A DNA stretch of 64,000 bases from Bacteroidota bacterium (GCA_023399295.1 JAEWQF010000037.1:1-64000); one strand, 5' to 3'; positions 42,338-52,380 are shown, numbered from the stretch's first letter. The notes: generated by a model from the letters alone, not told the origin. Made by a program: numbers and translations.

Positions 42338-43432
42338 ATGCAACAATTTGACAACCTTGCCGAACTGAAATCTTTTCTGATACGGGGTGATGTGGATGAG
42401 ATCGCGGTACAATCGCTCGATCTGACAGCGATAGAGGAGGAGATGCTTGGTGTCAGTTTTTCCAGGTGTCTCTTTCTTGGTTGCAACCTGTCGGATCGGT
42501 TGTTGCGACACCTGCAAACGGATAATTTTATTTTTCCGGCATTGGATGTACCCTTTGATACCTATCCCAGTAGACTCTACAACAAGGATTCTCTCTACAA
42601 GGGTTTCGACCCCTCACGCCCCGGAACCTATGCTGAAACAGCCGACAAGGTGGTGTACGACTACTACCAGCAATCAAAAGTGAAACTGGCTATCCGCGAC
42701 ACACTGGCACAACGACTGCATGATCACTCGATCACCGACTCCCTGCAGGAGTACCTCTCCCGCTTTGATGAACGTCGACTGGTGGCAGTGATGGGTGGAC
42801 ACAGCATGTTGCGCACCGATGCGATCTACCTGCAAGTGGTGCAGCTGGCGAAGATGCTTACCGAGCAGGGGTATCTGATGCTTTCAGGTGGTGGACCGGG
42901 AGCCATGGAGGCCACCCACGCGGGTGCCTGGATGGCGGGACGGAGTGAGGCCGACCTGCTGGAGGCAATGAAGCTGCTTGCGGTTGCCCCTGCCTATTCG
43001 GATGATCAGTGGCTGGCATCTGCTTTTCGGGTGATGGAGCGGTTCCCCGATCCTGGATACGAGAGCCTGGGCATCCCCACCTGGCATTATGGACATGAGC
43101 TACCCACACCGTTTGCCACCCATATTGCCAAGTATTTCGAGAACAGCGTGCGTGAGGAGGGGTTGTTGGCCTTTGCCAAAGGGGGTGTGATCTTCACACC
43201 CGGAAGTGCCGGAACAATGCAGGAGGTGTTTCAGGATCTGGCACAGAACCATTATGAATCCTATGGATATGCCAGCCCGATGATTTTTCTGAACAGGGTG
43301 TTCTGGAGCGAACAGCGACCCATTTATCCCATGATCCGGAAGATGGCGGAACGGGGTGATCTGGTGAACCTGAACCTGGGACTCTATGACCGGAACGAGG
43401 AGGTGCTGGCACACCTTCAGCGCTTCACCTGA
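42338..43432 (+). CDS. LOG family protein (nucleotide nucleosidase-like)
   Basis: 364 residues. Rossmann-like core from about 145 on. GGGPGAMEA (184-192) is the nucleotide-binding glycine motif. FTPGSAGTMQE (about 287-297) corresponds to the PGGxGTxxE catalytic signature of LOG/PpnN enzymes, with Ser for the second Gly. The N-terminal 140 residues are a family-specific extension. LOG enzymes cleave the N-glycosidic bond of nucleoside monophosphates; older annotation calls them lysine decarboxylase-like. No promoter is visible because the upstream spacer is repeat arrays. Confidence 0.85.
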   Translation: MQQFDNLAELKSFLIRGDVDEIAVQSLDLTAIEEEMLGVSFSRCLFLGCNLSDRLLRHLQTDNFIFPALDVPFDTYPSRLYNKDSLYKGFDPSRPGTYAETADKVVYDYYQQSKVKLAIRDTLAQRLHDHSITDSLQEYLSRFDERRLVAVMGGHSMLRTDAIYLQVVQLAKMLTEQGYLMLSGGGPGAMEATHAGAWMAGRSEADLLEAMKLLAVAPAYSDDQWLASAFRVMERFPDPGYESLGIPTWHYGHELPTPFATHIAKYFENSVREEGLLAFAKGGVIFTPGSAGTMQEVFQDLAQNHYESYGYASPMIFLNRVFWSEQRPIYPMIRKMAERGDLVNLNLGLYDRNEEVLAHLQRFT

Positions 43433-43469
43433 GTCGTGACATGAGAACCAATCAATACGAATGCACCCT

Positions 43470-44801
43470 TTATGGTGTCAGGTATTGATCCACCTTGCCG
43501 CTGATCTGCAACAGCGAGATCTCGTAGAGCTTGGTGTTGTACTGTGCGGTGAGTAGTCGCTGCTCCGCTTCCAATAAGCTGTTCTGTGCCTCACGCAGCT
43601 CCAGCCCTGAGAGGTCGCCGATCTGGTATCGATCCATGGCGATCTCGTAGTTCAGTTTTGCGTTTTCCAAACTCTCTTTCTCCAACTGGGTGAGCTCCAG
43701 GTTGTTTTGATAAGCCATCCACATGTTGGCAAAATCACTCTCCAATTCCAACCTGTTTCTTTCTACTTCCAGTTGCCTGTTCTCTACCGAGATCATTGCA
43801 TTTTTTTGCTCTCTTCTGCGGTTGAAACCGTCAAAGAGCGTATAGCCCAGTGTGACACCTGCCGTGGGTCCCCAGCTGCGCTGACGGTCGAGTGTCCCGC
43901 TGCTGTAATTGTAATGGCTGAATCCATAGCCGGTGTTGAGGCGGAGGTAGGGGTAGTTCTGACTTTGTAGTCTCTTCAGCTCCAGTTCGCTGAGTGTCTT
44001 GTTCTTCTCGGTGAGCAACTGCAGGGTGTTGCGCTGCAGGGCATCACGCAGCAGTTCATCTTTCTGTAGCATCCTGTTGCAGGCAATCGTGGTGTCGCGT
44101 GCCGCGAAGGAACGGTTCACGTCGCCCCCCATCATCTCGTTTAACCGGATACGGGAGCCGTTCAGGATCTCATATTGCTGTATCAACAGGGAGCTGTCGG
44201 CATTGAAGTAAACCCTTGCCTGTTGCAGGTCGAGACGTGAGAGGGAGCCTACCTGATAGCGGGCTTCCACGATGCGCAAGCGTTCCTTTGAGAGTGCCAC
44301 CGCATACTTGAGGTTGCCCAGCCGGATCTGCTGCTGCACGTAGTTGTAGTATTCCGCGGTGAGGTTGGAGATAAATTGCTCCACTGCCAGTCGGGTGTTG
44401 AGTGCGCCTATTGTCTTCAATTCCTGCAAACGGTTGTAGCTGGTCTGTACCCGAAATCCCTCGAACAGTGTCCAGTTCAGGTTTACCGACGCATCCAGGG
44501 TGCCGGTAGCCGCATTGCGTTGCTGTTGGGCAACATCGTCACCGGCAGGATACTGATCGCTGTTGTTGCTACGCAGGTTGTAACCCGAGTTGAGTGTGAC
44601 CGATGGCAGGTATCCCGCGTTTCCGAGGGTGACGTTGTTGTCCGATATCTGTTCCTCGTTGCGCACGATCTGCAGGTCGTAGTTGTTCTTCAACCCGTTG
44701 AACAGGCATTCCTGCAGGTTCATCACCTCCTGTGCATAGATGGTTGCATGCAACATCAGGAATAACATTGACAGACCAAAGAGATTGAATCGTTTATGCA
44801 T
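43470..44801 (-). CDS. TolC family outer-membrane efflux protein
   Basis: 443 residues with a signal peptide (cleavage after AQ near residue 24). Two TolC repeats, each with long coiled-coil helices (for example RLQELKTIGALNTRLAVEQF and the C-terminal QNSLLEAEQRLLTAQYNTKLYEI), predict a trimeric channel-tunnel. It has no lipobox. Its ATG overlaps the RND gene stop by 8 bp; it is the third gene of the MFP-RND-TolC operon. Confidence 0.93.
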   Translation of the reverse strand: MHKRFNLFGLSMLFLMLHATIYAQEVMNLQECLFNGLKNNYDLQIVRNEEQISDNNVTLGNAGYLPSVTLNSGYNLRSNNSDQYPAGDDVAQQQRNAATGTLDASVNLNWTLFEGFRVQTSYNRLQELKTIGALNTRLAVEQFISNLTAEYYNYVQQQIRLGNLKYAVALSKERLRIVEARYQVGSLSRLDLQQARVYFNADSSLLIQQYEILNGSRIRLNEMMGGDVNRSFAARDTTIACNRMLQKDELLRDALQRNTLQLLTEKNKTLSELELKRLQSQNYPYLRLNTGYGFSHYNYSSGTLDRQRSWGPTAGVTLGYTLFDGFNRRREQKNAMISVENRQLEVERNRLELESDFANMWMAYQNNLELTQLEKESLENAKLNYEIAMDRYQIGDLSGLELREAQNSLLEAEQRLLTAQYNTKLYEISLLQISGKVDQYLTP

Positions 44802-47800
44802 GGGTAGTATGTTCTTTGAGCTTCATATCTTTCTTTGCCTCCCTGTCGGTGGAGAAGTAGATGTACATCACCGGAATCACGAAGAGGGTGAGCAGGGTGG
44901 AGATCAACAGGCCACCCACCACCGCGGTCCCCATGGCGATGCGGCCGTTGGCTCCCTCCCCGGTGGCGAACATCAGGGGCAATAATCCCAGGATGGTGGA
45001 GATACTGGTCATCAGAATGGGACGCAACCGTTGTACCGAAGCATCGACGATGGCATTTTGTTTGTTCAAACCGGCCTGTTGCCGCTGATTGGCAAATTCA
45101 ACGATGAGGATCCCGTTCTTGGCCACCAACCCGATCAGCATGATGATGCCTATCTGGCTGTAGATGTTCATCGTGACACCGGAGATCCACATGAAAAGCA
45201 GCGCACCGAAGAGTGCCATCGGCACGGAAAACATGATGACAAACGGGTCCTTGAAACTCTCAAACTGGGCCGCCATCACCAGGAAGATGAGCAGGATGGC
45301 CAGTCCGAAAGCGAAGAGCAGGCTGGATGAGCTCTCCCGGAAGTTCCTCGATTCCCCTTCGAGGGCGGTACGGAAGGTCTCATCGAGCACTTCGGCCGCG
45401 ATGCGGTCCATCTCTTCCAGACCTTCACCAAGCGAATAGCCTGGAGCCAGTCCCGCCGAGATGGTTGCCGAGTTGAAGCGGTTGTAGCGGTAGAGCTGTG
45501 GTGGCGCCACCGACTCTTCCAGCTTCACCAGGTTGTCCATCTGTATCATCTGTCCCACGTTGTTCTTGATGTAGATTGTCTTCAGGTCTACCGGTGTGTT
45601 GCGCTGCTGACGGTTGATTTCTCCCAGGATCTGATACTGTTTGCCATTCATATAGAAGTAACCCATTCGTTGGCCACTGAGGGCATACTGCAGAGTCTGC
45701 CCGATGTCGCGGGTACTCACCCCGAGCAGTGCAGCCTTGTCGCGGTCAATCAGGATGCGTGTTTCCGGTTTGGTGAATTTCAGATCCACATCGGCCATCT
45801 GGAAGTAGGGGCTGGCATTCACCTGCTCCATGATTTGCGGTATGAACGCCTGCAGTTTCTCAATGTTGGGAGCCTGTAACACATATTGGATGGGCATACC
45901 CGCACGACGTCCGCCGAAGGTGGACTGTTGCTGGACAAAGGCACGTGCCGCATTTTCGTTTCTTACGGCAGCTGACAGTTGACCGGCGATCTCCATCTGG
46001 CTGCGTTCCCGCTCTTTCATATCGGGCAACACCATGCGTACCATGCTGAACCCACTGCGGGTGAAGACAATGTTTGATTCTCTCTCCGGTGCGATGGAGT
46101 CGGCAATGGCGGCGATGCGGTCGGTGTAATCACGTACAAATTCGAAGGTGGCTCCTTCGGGTGCCGAGCTGCGGATCATGATCTGGGAGCGGTCTTCCAG
46201 GGGAGCCATCTCCGCCGGAACCAGATTCCAGAAGAGGATGATCAGGAGGGTGGAGAGAATCAGGATGGGCAACACCAGCCATTTGCGTTGCAGGAAGGAG
46301 CGCAGCATCCGGTCGTAAAAACGGTTCATCCCGACAAAGAAGGGCTCTGTTTTGTCGTAAATGAGGCTCTTCTTCTGTCTCTTCTTCAGTAGTTTGGAGG
46401 TGAGCATGGGCACAAAAGAGAGTGCCACGAACGAGGAGATGATCACCGCGCCGGAGATGACAATGCTGAATTCCCGGAAGAGACGCCCGGTGAGTCCCTC
46501 CAAAAAGACGATGGGGAAAAAGATAGCGACAAGGGTGATGGTGGTGGAGACCACTGCGAAAAAGATCTCCTTGGAGCCGGTGATGGCAGCCTCCTCAGGA
46601 TTCATGCCCCCCTCCACCTTCTGGAAGATGTTCTCGGTGACAACAATCGCATCATCCACTACCAGTCCCACCGCCAGCACCACCGCCAGCATGGAGAGCA
46701 CATTGATGGAGAAGCCTGCCAGGTACATTACGAAGAAGATGCCGATCAGCGAGATGGGGATCACCACCGCCGGGATGAGTGTCACCCGCCAGTTGCGCAG
46801 AAAAGCGAAGATGATGAGCACCACCAGGATAAAGGCGATGATCACGGTGGACTGGACCTCTGCGATGGAGGCGCGGATAAATTTGGTGTTGTCGAACGCC
46901 ACGTCGAGGATCACATCTTCCGGGAGATCTTTTTTCATCATCTCCATGCGGTTTCGTACCTCGTCGGCAATCTCAATGTGGTTGGCTCCCGGCTGCGGGA
47001 TGATGACGCAACTCACCATCGGTACACCGTTGCGGCGCAGGATGGTCTGCCGATCGGCGGCGTCCAGCTCGGCATAACCCACATCACGGAAGCGGACAAT
47101 GCGGAAATTGTTCTCGATCAGGATCAGGTTGTTGAACTCTTCAGGGGTCTGCATCAACCCCATGGTACGGATCGATTGGGAGATATGATCTCCTTCGATG
47201 TTGCCTGCCGGCAGCTCCACATTCTCCCTGTCAAGCGCATTTTTCACATCCATGGGTGTGATGTTGTAGGCGGCCATCTTGATGGGGTCGAGCCAGAGCC
47301 GCATCGAATAACGGTATTCACCCCAGATCTCCACGGCGCTCACGTTGGAGATGGTCTGCAGCCGCTCCTTGACGGTGAGGTCGGCGATCTCGGAGAGCTC
47401 CAGGAGTGAGCGGGTGGGGCTCTGTATGGTGATCTGCATGATCGGGTCAGAATCGGCATCGGCTTTCGAGACGGTGGGTGGATCGACATCACGAGGCAGA
47501 TAACGTTGAGCGATGGAGACCTTGTCGCGTACGTCGTTGGCCGCTGTCTCCATGTCGACACTCAGCTCGAACTCGACGGTGATACGGGAGCTGCCCTGGC
47601 TGCTGCGGCTCACCAGCGAGCGGATGCCCGGGATGCCATTGATATTCTGCTCGAGCGGTTCGGTGATCTGGTTCTCGATCACCTCCGCATTGGCTCCAGG
47701 ATAGGAGACATTCACCGTGATGATGGGGTTGTCCACACTGGGATACTCCCTCACAGCGAGGTTGGTGTAGCCGATGACGCCGAAGATGACGATGATCAGC

Positions 47801-47853
47801 ACCATCACTGTGGCAAGTACCGGTCTTTTGATGCTTAACTCTGAAAAGTTCAT
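44794..47853 (-). CDS. RND efflux transporter permease (AcrB/HAE1-like)
   Basis: 1019 residues, twelve membrane helices and two large periplasmic loops. Helix IV carries VVLAVGLVVDDAIVVTENIF (about 390-409) with the paired Asp residues of the proton relay. The first helix is followed by the periplasmic pore domain. It exports drugs, bile-like compounds or metabolites with the MFP and TolC partners encoded on either side (5-bp gap upstream, 8-bp overlap downstream). No regulator gene is adjacent. Confidence 0.95.
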   Translation of the reverse strand: MNFSELSIKRPVLATVMVLIIVIFGVIGYTNLAVREYPSVDNPIITVNVSYPGANAEVIENQITEPLEQNINGIPGIRSLVSRSSQGSSRITVEFELSVDMETAANDVRDKVSIAQRYLPRDVDPPTVSKADADSDPIMQITIQSPTRSLLELSEIADLTVKERLQTISNVSAVEIWGEYRYSMRLWLDPIKMAAYNITPMDVKNALDRENVELPAGNIEGDHISQSIRTMGLMQTPEEFNNLILIENNFRIVRFRDVGYAELDAADRQTILRRNGVPMVSCVIIPQPGANHIEIADEVRNRMEMMKKDLPEDVILDVAFDNTKFIRASIAEVQSTVIIAFILVVLIIFAFLRNWRVTLIPAVVIPISLIGIFFVMYLAGFSINVLSMLAVVLAVGLVVDDAIVVTENIFQKVEGGMNPEEAAITGSKEIFFAVVSTTITLVAIFFPIVFLEGLTGRLFREFSIVISGAVIISSFVALSFVPMLTSKLLKKRQKKSLIYDKTEPFFVGMNRFYDRMLRSFLQRKWLVLPILILSTLLIILFWNLVPAEMAPLEDRSQIMIRSSAPEGATFEFVRDYTDRIAAIADSIAPERESNIVFTRSGFSMVRMVLPDMKERERSQMEIAGQLSAAVRNENAARAFVQQQSTFGGRRAGMPIQYVLQAPNIEKLQAFIPQIMEQVNASPYFQMADVDLKFTKPETRILIDRDKAALLGVSTRDIGQTLQYALSGQRMGYFYMNGKQYQILGEINRQQRNTPVDLKTIYIKNNVGQMIQMDNLVKLEESVAPPQLYRYNRFNSATISAGLAPGYSLGEGLEEMDRIAAEVLDETFRTALEGESRNFRESSSSLLFAFGLAILLIFLVMAAQFESFKDPFVIMFSVPMALFGALLFMWISGVTMNIYSQIGIIMLIGLVAKNGILIVEFANQRQQAGLNKQNAIVDASVQRLRPILMTSISTILGLLPLMFATGEGANGRIAMGTAVVGGLLISTLLTLFVIPVMYIYFSTDREAKKDMKLKEHTTHA

Positions 47854-47858
47854 TGCTT

Positions 47859-48959
47859 CTATTCTGCGCTGTTTGCAACCATTTGTCCAATTTTAACCGG
47901 CATGCCGCTTCTGAGCTGCATCACACCGGTTGTTAGCAGGGTATCGCCAACCGAGAGGCCATTGATCACCTCCACCGAGGAGGAGGTGCGCATACCGGTA
48001 ACAATCTCCACCTCCCTTGCTTTACCGTTGTCATAAAGATAGACAATGTCGCGTCCCATCTCCTTCACACTGGAGATGCTCGGGATGACGATCGCATTTT
48101 GTTTTTGTTCAATTTTGATTTCAATTTTTGCCGACTGTCCCGGCTTGATGCGCCCATCCTGGTTGGCATAACGCGCGCGGGCAAAAAGATTCAGTGTCTG
48201 CATATCGAGCCGTGATTCTACCGCATAAACGGCCGCATTGTAGTCCGCCAGGTCGTTTTCCACCCTGAATGAGATTTCGGTACCCGGCTTGACGAGATTG
48301 ACGAAATTTTCGGTCAGTGAAAACTCAACTTTCAATGGTGATATCTTTGTCAGATTGGATACCACTACTGTGGGAGAAGCGTAAGCTCCTTCGCTCACCT
48401 GCCGCAGTCCAATCATACCGCTAAAGGGAGCCCGTAGCTCTGTTTGCAGGATGCGTGCCTTCACCAGTTCGATCTCCGCCTTCAGTGTCTCCAGCTGTGT
48501 AAATACCGACTGATAGGTCTCCTGACTGATGGCGTCCTTGTCCAACAGTGTCTGTTGCCGGAAAAGACGGTCTTCGGCCAGCGGCAGCTGGGCTTCCAGC
48601 TTCTTCAGTTCTGCTTGCAGTGGGGCGTCATTCACCTTTGCAAGTAAGGTCCCTTTTTCAACGAAAGTACCCTCCCTGAAATAGATGTGGGTGATCTTGC
48701 CTGCCGACTCGAAAGTGAGATCCACCTCCTCATCCGGTAGCAATACACCGGTGATGCGAAACATGTCGTTGAGTGTCTGGGGTTCCAGTACGGTTGCTGC
48801 GACCACCAGTTCCGACCGACCTGCTCCGCCGGGACCTCTTGTGGGCATTTCTGATTGTTTGTTTGAGTCGAAGAGACTTTTGATGCGGGGGAAGAAAACC
48901 ATCCCCAAAATCAACAAAGCGATCGCTACAAAGAGGATGATCTTTGTTTTTCTGTTCAT
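47859..48959 (-). CDS. Membrane fusion protein of an RND efflux system
   Basis: 366 residues from the ATG at 48959 (MNRKTKII); 31 further open codons upstream lack a membrane-anchor-like sequence. N-terminal anchor (about 6-22), lipoyl-like domain halves (about 70-95 and 160-195) around an alpha-hairpin (about 95-160), then beta-barrel and membrane-proximal domains. It links the inner-membrane pump to TolC in the periplasm. First gene of the operon. Confidence 0.93.
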   Translation of the reverse strand: MNRKTKIILFVAIALLILGMVFFPRIKSLFDSNKQSEMPTRGPGGAGRSELVVAATVLEPQTLNDMFRITGVLLPDEEVDLTFESAGKITHIYFREGTFVEKGTLLAKVNDAPLQAELKKLEAQLPLAEDRLFRQQTLLDKDAISQETYQSVFTQLETLKAEIELVKARILQTELRAPFSGMIGLRQVSEGAYASPTVVVSNLTKISPLKVEFSLTENFVNLVKPGTEISFRVENDLADYNAAVYAVESRLDMQTLNLFARARYANQDGRIKPGQSAKIEIKIEQKQNAIVIPSISSVKEMGRDIVYLYDNGKAREVEIVTGMRTSSSVEVINGLSVGDTLLTTGVMQLRSGMPVKIGQMVANSAE

Positions 48960-49068
48960 GCTGTTCTGTAATCTTTTTCCTGATGAAAGATGAAATCCGC
49001 AGTGATTCACCTGAAGGGATGAACACATCAGACATACCCCAAAGCAATGCACAGCGGAGATTTTCCTT

Positions 49069-49076
49069 CAAAAGTA
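49069..49076 (-). promoter_or_regulatory. -7 box of the efflux operon
   Basis: TACTTTTG on the minus strand, about 110 bp before the MFP start. The -33 element is not evident. Confidence 0.4.
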
Positions 49077-49192
49077 CCCATTTCACAGGGAAGTTGGCTC
49101 TGGTTGAAGCGCATTTTTTGTTTTTTTAGTGCTTTATCGACCAATCGGGCTAATTAATCGATGAAACGGTTGAATGGTATGCAGAGAATAAC

Positions 49193-49200
49193 TATTTTTG
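49193..49200 (+). promoter_or_regulatory. Promoter of the SGNH hydrolase gene
   Basis: TATTTTTG with TTG at 49170-49172, 20 bp upstream. One of the cleanest promoter matches in the window. Confidence 0.68.
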
Positions 49201-49238
49201 ACACTCCATAAATAACAAATAGTGATGATCTGACACAA

Positions 49239-49934
49239 ATGAAACATCGAAACAAGTTTTTAATACTGCTGACAATAATGACCACTGTTGCCATGATGGC
49301 AGAAGCCCAGGACTGGGCCAACCTGAACCGGTTCAGGGAAGATAATGCGAAGCTTGCTGCCCCTCGAACATGCGACGACCGCGTTGTTTTCATGGGTAAC
49401 TCGATCACCCAGGGATGGATTGACAGGGTGCCGGAGTTCTTCTCCGGTCGTGATTACATCAACCGGGGCATCAGTGGGCAGACTACACCCCAGATGCTGC
49501 TCCGTTTCCGTCAGGATGTGATCCACCTGCAACCCAAGGTGGTGGTGATCCTGGCCGGCATCAACGACATTGCCGGTAACACGGGACCTTCCACCCTCGA
49601 GATGATCGAGGACAACCTCCATTCGATGACGGAGCTGGCACAAGCCAACGGCATCCAGGTGGTGCTTTGTTCGGTACTCCCTGCTTTTGATTTCCCCTGG
49701 CGCCCCGGGCTGGAGCCGGCAGAGAAGGTGGTGGAGCTGAACAGCCGGATAGAGGCCTACGCCTCCACAAAAGGAGTGGTTTACTGCGACTACTTCGGAG
49801 CGATGGCGGATGAACGCAACGGACTACCCGAAGAGCTCTCCGGTGATGGTGTGCACCCCAACGAAGCCGGTTACACGATCATGGCACCCCTGGTGGAAAA
49901 GGCAATTGCCCGTGCCCTGCTGATGTGGAAGTAA
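49239..49934 (+). CDS. Secreted SGNH/GDSL-family esterase
   Basis: 231 residues with signal peptide (cleavage after AEA, residue 23). Block I is FMGNSIT with nucleophile Ser55 (GNS instead of GDS). Block III is LAGINDI near 106-112. Block V is DGVHPNEAGY with Asp203 and His206. This is a periplasmic or exported deacetylase/lipase-like enzyme, perhaps acting on acetylated polysaccharides. It is convergent with the fimbrillin-like gene, with only 7 bp between the stops. Confidence 0.92.
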   Translation: MKHRNKFLILLTIMTTVAMMAEAQDWANLNRFREDNAKLAAPRTCDDRVVFMGNSITQGWIDRVPEFFSGRDYINRGISGQTTPQMLLRFRQDVIHLQPKVVVILAGINDIAGNTGPSTLEMIEDNLHSMTELAQANGIQVVLCSVLPAFDFPWRPGLEPAEKVVELNSRIEAYASTKGVVYCDYFGAMADERNGLPEELSGDGVHPNEAGYTIMAPLVEKAIARALLMWK

Positions 49935-49941
49935 CTGTGAG

Positions 49942-51222
49942 TTATTCCAGGAACAGGTATTCATTTGAGTTTCTCATTCCCGGAGCGGAGTAATATGCTT
50001 CAAGATCACCTTTTACCATCACCAGCCTGTTGATGTTGAGTGGATTGTCGCAGATGTTCAATCCCTCCTTCATGGAAGTGGATGTGAAATTGACCGGCAA
50101 CATCTGTGTGATCTCAGATTCTCCCCGGATGTCTGCCAATGCCACATTTGTCTTCACCTGTCCGGTGGTGTCGGTTACAAAATTGCTGATGCTCGATTTA
50201 AATGCCCCTACAATGTATCCGATTGCCCATACATCCTGCTTGCCCTGATGTGTGATTGCCTGTGCCACCATATAGGGGTCGCTCCTTGACCCTTTGATTA
50301 CGGGTGGTGCATCAGTGGTACGCTCTGCCGAGAAGGGTTCGGAGGGTGGGGTTATCCAGGGTTCAATACCGGTCGAATCGGTTCCCACCTTCACCTCATC
50401 GGTGAATAACGTTGCCTGGAAGGTGTATTGGGTGAGTGCCGACAAGGATTCGTATGGAAACAAGGAGTCAAGTGATACCATGTAGGCCTCTGCCCCCTCA
50501 TCCAGTACAAACCAGAGGTTACTCTCCGAGAGATCGGTGCCCGGCATCAGAATCGCTTCCGCCACGCTGCAATCCTTGTTCACACAGCAGGCCACATCGT
50601 TTGTTGCAGGGTCAACGGTCAGACTTCCCTCTTTCAGATCAAATGTGCCGGTGGTAAGTACATTGGTGATGATGACCGAGAGATCTTCCAGTTCTATACC
50701 CCGGTAATGATCCACCTCTATCACAATCTTTGAAAGCTTGTGTGAAAAGTTCATCGTGATGTTGCCATCCTCCTCGTTCACATTCGTCACATTGTCGGCA
50801 TACATCAGGTCAATTGCCGACTGTTTGGTCTGCAATGTCAGATCAATCGGGAGGTTGAAATCAATGATCTCTTCCCGGTAGGGATAGTACCCGATAAAAT
50901 CGACTGCAGCCCCGGTAAAAGGGAAAAAGATGGTCCCCTTTTCATCCTTCGGCTCAAACACAGCGTTCTCCTCGTTGTAGATATACTTCACATTCTGCTC
51001 GGGTGAGGATGAACTGAGTGACGCATTGTGTAACGTCATGTAAACTCCAATTGCATCTCCCTTCTCCCAGGTGGATCCGGTGAGACGCGTGCGCATTCCT
51101 TCAATTACAGCCGATAGCCGAATGGCTGTTTTCTCACCTGATGGGTTAAAATCTTCACCTTCGCATCCTAATAGAAGAAGGCCCATCATCAATACAGTTA
51201 ATCTCCATTTCATAAGGCGCAT
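49942..51222 (-). CDS. Fimbrillin-like lipoprotein with C-terminal DUF6359-like domain
   Basis: About 426 residues from the ATG at 51222 (a TTG one codon earlier and an ATG three codons later are alternatives). Lipobox LLGC with Cys20, followed by the acidic EGED stretch. The N-terminal part (about 30-270) is a fimbrillin/Mfa-like beta domain with WEKGDAIGVYM and NFSHKLSKIVIEV. The C-terminal part (about 310-426) matches my memory of DUF6359: YMVAQAI, VWAIGYIVG, NVALAD and LVMVKGDLEAYY. No chaperone, usher or anchor gene is adjacent. Probably an isolated surface lipoprotein or minor fimbrial component. Confidence 0.75.
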   Translation of the reverse strand: MRLMKWRLTVLMMGLLLLGCEGEDFNPSGEKTAIRLSAVIEGMRTRLTGSTWEKGDAIGVYMTLHNASLSSSSPEQNVKYIYNEENAVFEPKDEKGTIFFPFTGAAVDFIGYYPYREEIIDFNLPIDLTLQTKQSAIDLMYADNVTNVNEEDGNITMNFSHKLSKIVIEVDHYRGIELEDLSVIITNVLTTGTFDLKEGSLTVDPATNDVACCVNKDCSVAEAILMPGTDLSESNLWFVLDEGAEAYMVSLDSLFPYESLSALTQYTFQATLFTDEVKVGTDSTGIEPWITPPSEPFSAERTTDAPPVIKGSRSDPYMVAQAITHQGKQDVWAIGYIVGAFKSSISNFVTDTTGQVKTNVALADIRGESEITQMLPVNFTSTSMKEGLNICDNPLNINRLVMVKGDLEAYYSAPGMRNSNEYLFLE

Positions 51223-51236
51223 CAATTATTAAATAA

Positions 51237-51250
51237 AACCAATATTGGTT
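51237..51250. promoter_or_regulatory. Perfect 14-bp palindrome upstream of the fimbrillin-like gene
   Basis: AACCAATATTGGTT lies 12-25 bp before the start codon, a plausible operator position. Confidence 0.4.
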
Positions 51251-51483
51251 GTGAAAATATCAGCGCATGATGGTATCAATGGATCTAGACGGATGCATGC
51301 AATTTCGAAATAATGGCTCAATCGGCCAAGAAATTTAACCAAAAGAATGCAAAGGAATGTAAATGGGAATGTCGTAACTTCCTATTCTTATTTGGTTTAA
51401 ATAAAAATAGCCGCTGGCAGTTTGTGGTAGTGGGGTTTCAGATGAAAAGAAGGTATCGGATGATTGGTACGTCGACAGGCATG

Positions 51484-52380
51484 CTACTTGATTCTGCCCG
51501 TGTTGCGGTACTCCATGGGGGTGGTACCCACTTTCTTCTTGAAGAAGGACAAAAAATATTCGTGTGAGCTGAAGTTGAGTTCAAAAGCCAACTCCTTGAT
51601 CGAATGGGTGGTTTCGGTGAGCATCTCTTTCGCTTTTCTCAGTTTCAGCTCCTGGAAATATTGTGCCGGCGAATAGCCGGTATACTCCTTGAAGACTTTG
51701 CGGAAGAGGGAGTAACTGATGCCCAGGTTTTGGGCGATCTCTTTGATATCCACATTCTTCTGTATGTTCTCATACATGATCACCTTGGCCCTTTCAATCT
51801 TCTGTGCCGCGTCGTTGGTCTCGAAGTTCTTGTTGAGTGCCAGTGAGAGGATGCTTCCGATGATGTTGAAGACGATGCCTGCGAGGTTCTGCTGCGCTGC
51901 TGTTTTATCCTCTTTGGCGATCTTGACGGCAGTTGAGAACAGGTTGACAAGATCTTCGTTGACCCCCACATCCAGAATCTGGTTCTCGCGTGAGACAAAA
52001 CCCTGGGCGACGATACGGTCGATGATCATTCCTTCGAACCCAATGTAGTATTCGTTCCAGCCTGTTTCTTTAAGGGGTGAGTAGGTGTGCCACTGACCGG
52101 GAAAGAGCACCATGGCCTGTCCCTTGGAGATGGTGGTTCGCCGGGTCGATTCAGAGGTGAAGCTCCCCTTTCCCTTGCTGATGTAGACAATCTGATATTC
52201 GGAGAGGATTCTGCCCTTGCCCGGGCGGAAATAGTAGTTTTTCGGATGCTCGGTGGAGGGATAGAGCGAGTGGGGAGGTATGGGTTGAAAGCCAACCGTA
52301 TTGACGGTGAGCCCAAACTTCCTGTCCCTCTCGTTGACCAACAGGTATTTGAAGTCGATGCCGAAATCGTTCAATCTCAT
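51484..52380 (-). CDS. AraC family regulator, probably of rhamnose genes
   Basis: 298 residues. N-terminal cupin-like sensing domain (about 30-180, with FPGQWHTYSP) and C-terminal double helix-turn-helix (about 198-295) containing DIKEIAQNLGISYSLFRKVFK and SIKELAFELNFSSHEYFLSFFKK. It lies behind rhaT on the same strand, separated by a terminator. By analogy with the RhaR of Bacteroides rhamnose loci it probably senses rhamnose or a derivative and controls rhaBAT; this is inference from position. Confidence 0.88.
   Translation of the reverse strand: MRLNDFGIDFKYLLVNERDRKFGLTVNTVGFQPIPPHSLYPSTEHPKNYYFRPGKGRILSEYQIVYISKGKGSFTSESTRRTTISKGQAMVLFPGQWHTYSPLKETGWNEYYIGFEGMIIDRIVAQGFVSRENQILDVGVNEDLVNLFSTAVKIAKEDKTAAQQNLAGIVFNIIGSILSLALNKNFETNDAAQKIERAKVIMYENIQKNVDIKEIAQNLGISYSLFRKVFKEYTGYSPAQYFQELKLRKAKEMLTETTHSIKELAFELNFSSHEYFLSFFKKKVGTTPMEYRNTGRIK

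Noticed and set aside
51313..51567. 84-codon plus-strand frame between the fimbrillin-like and AraC genes
   Set aside because: Its second half is antisense to the AraC C-terminus and the first half has no coding character.
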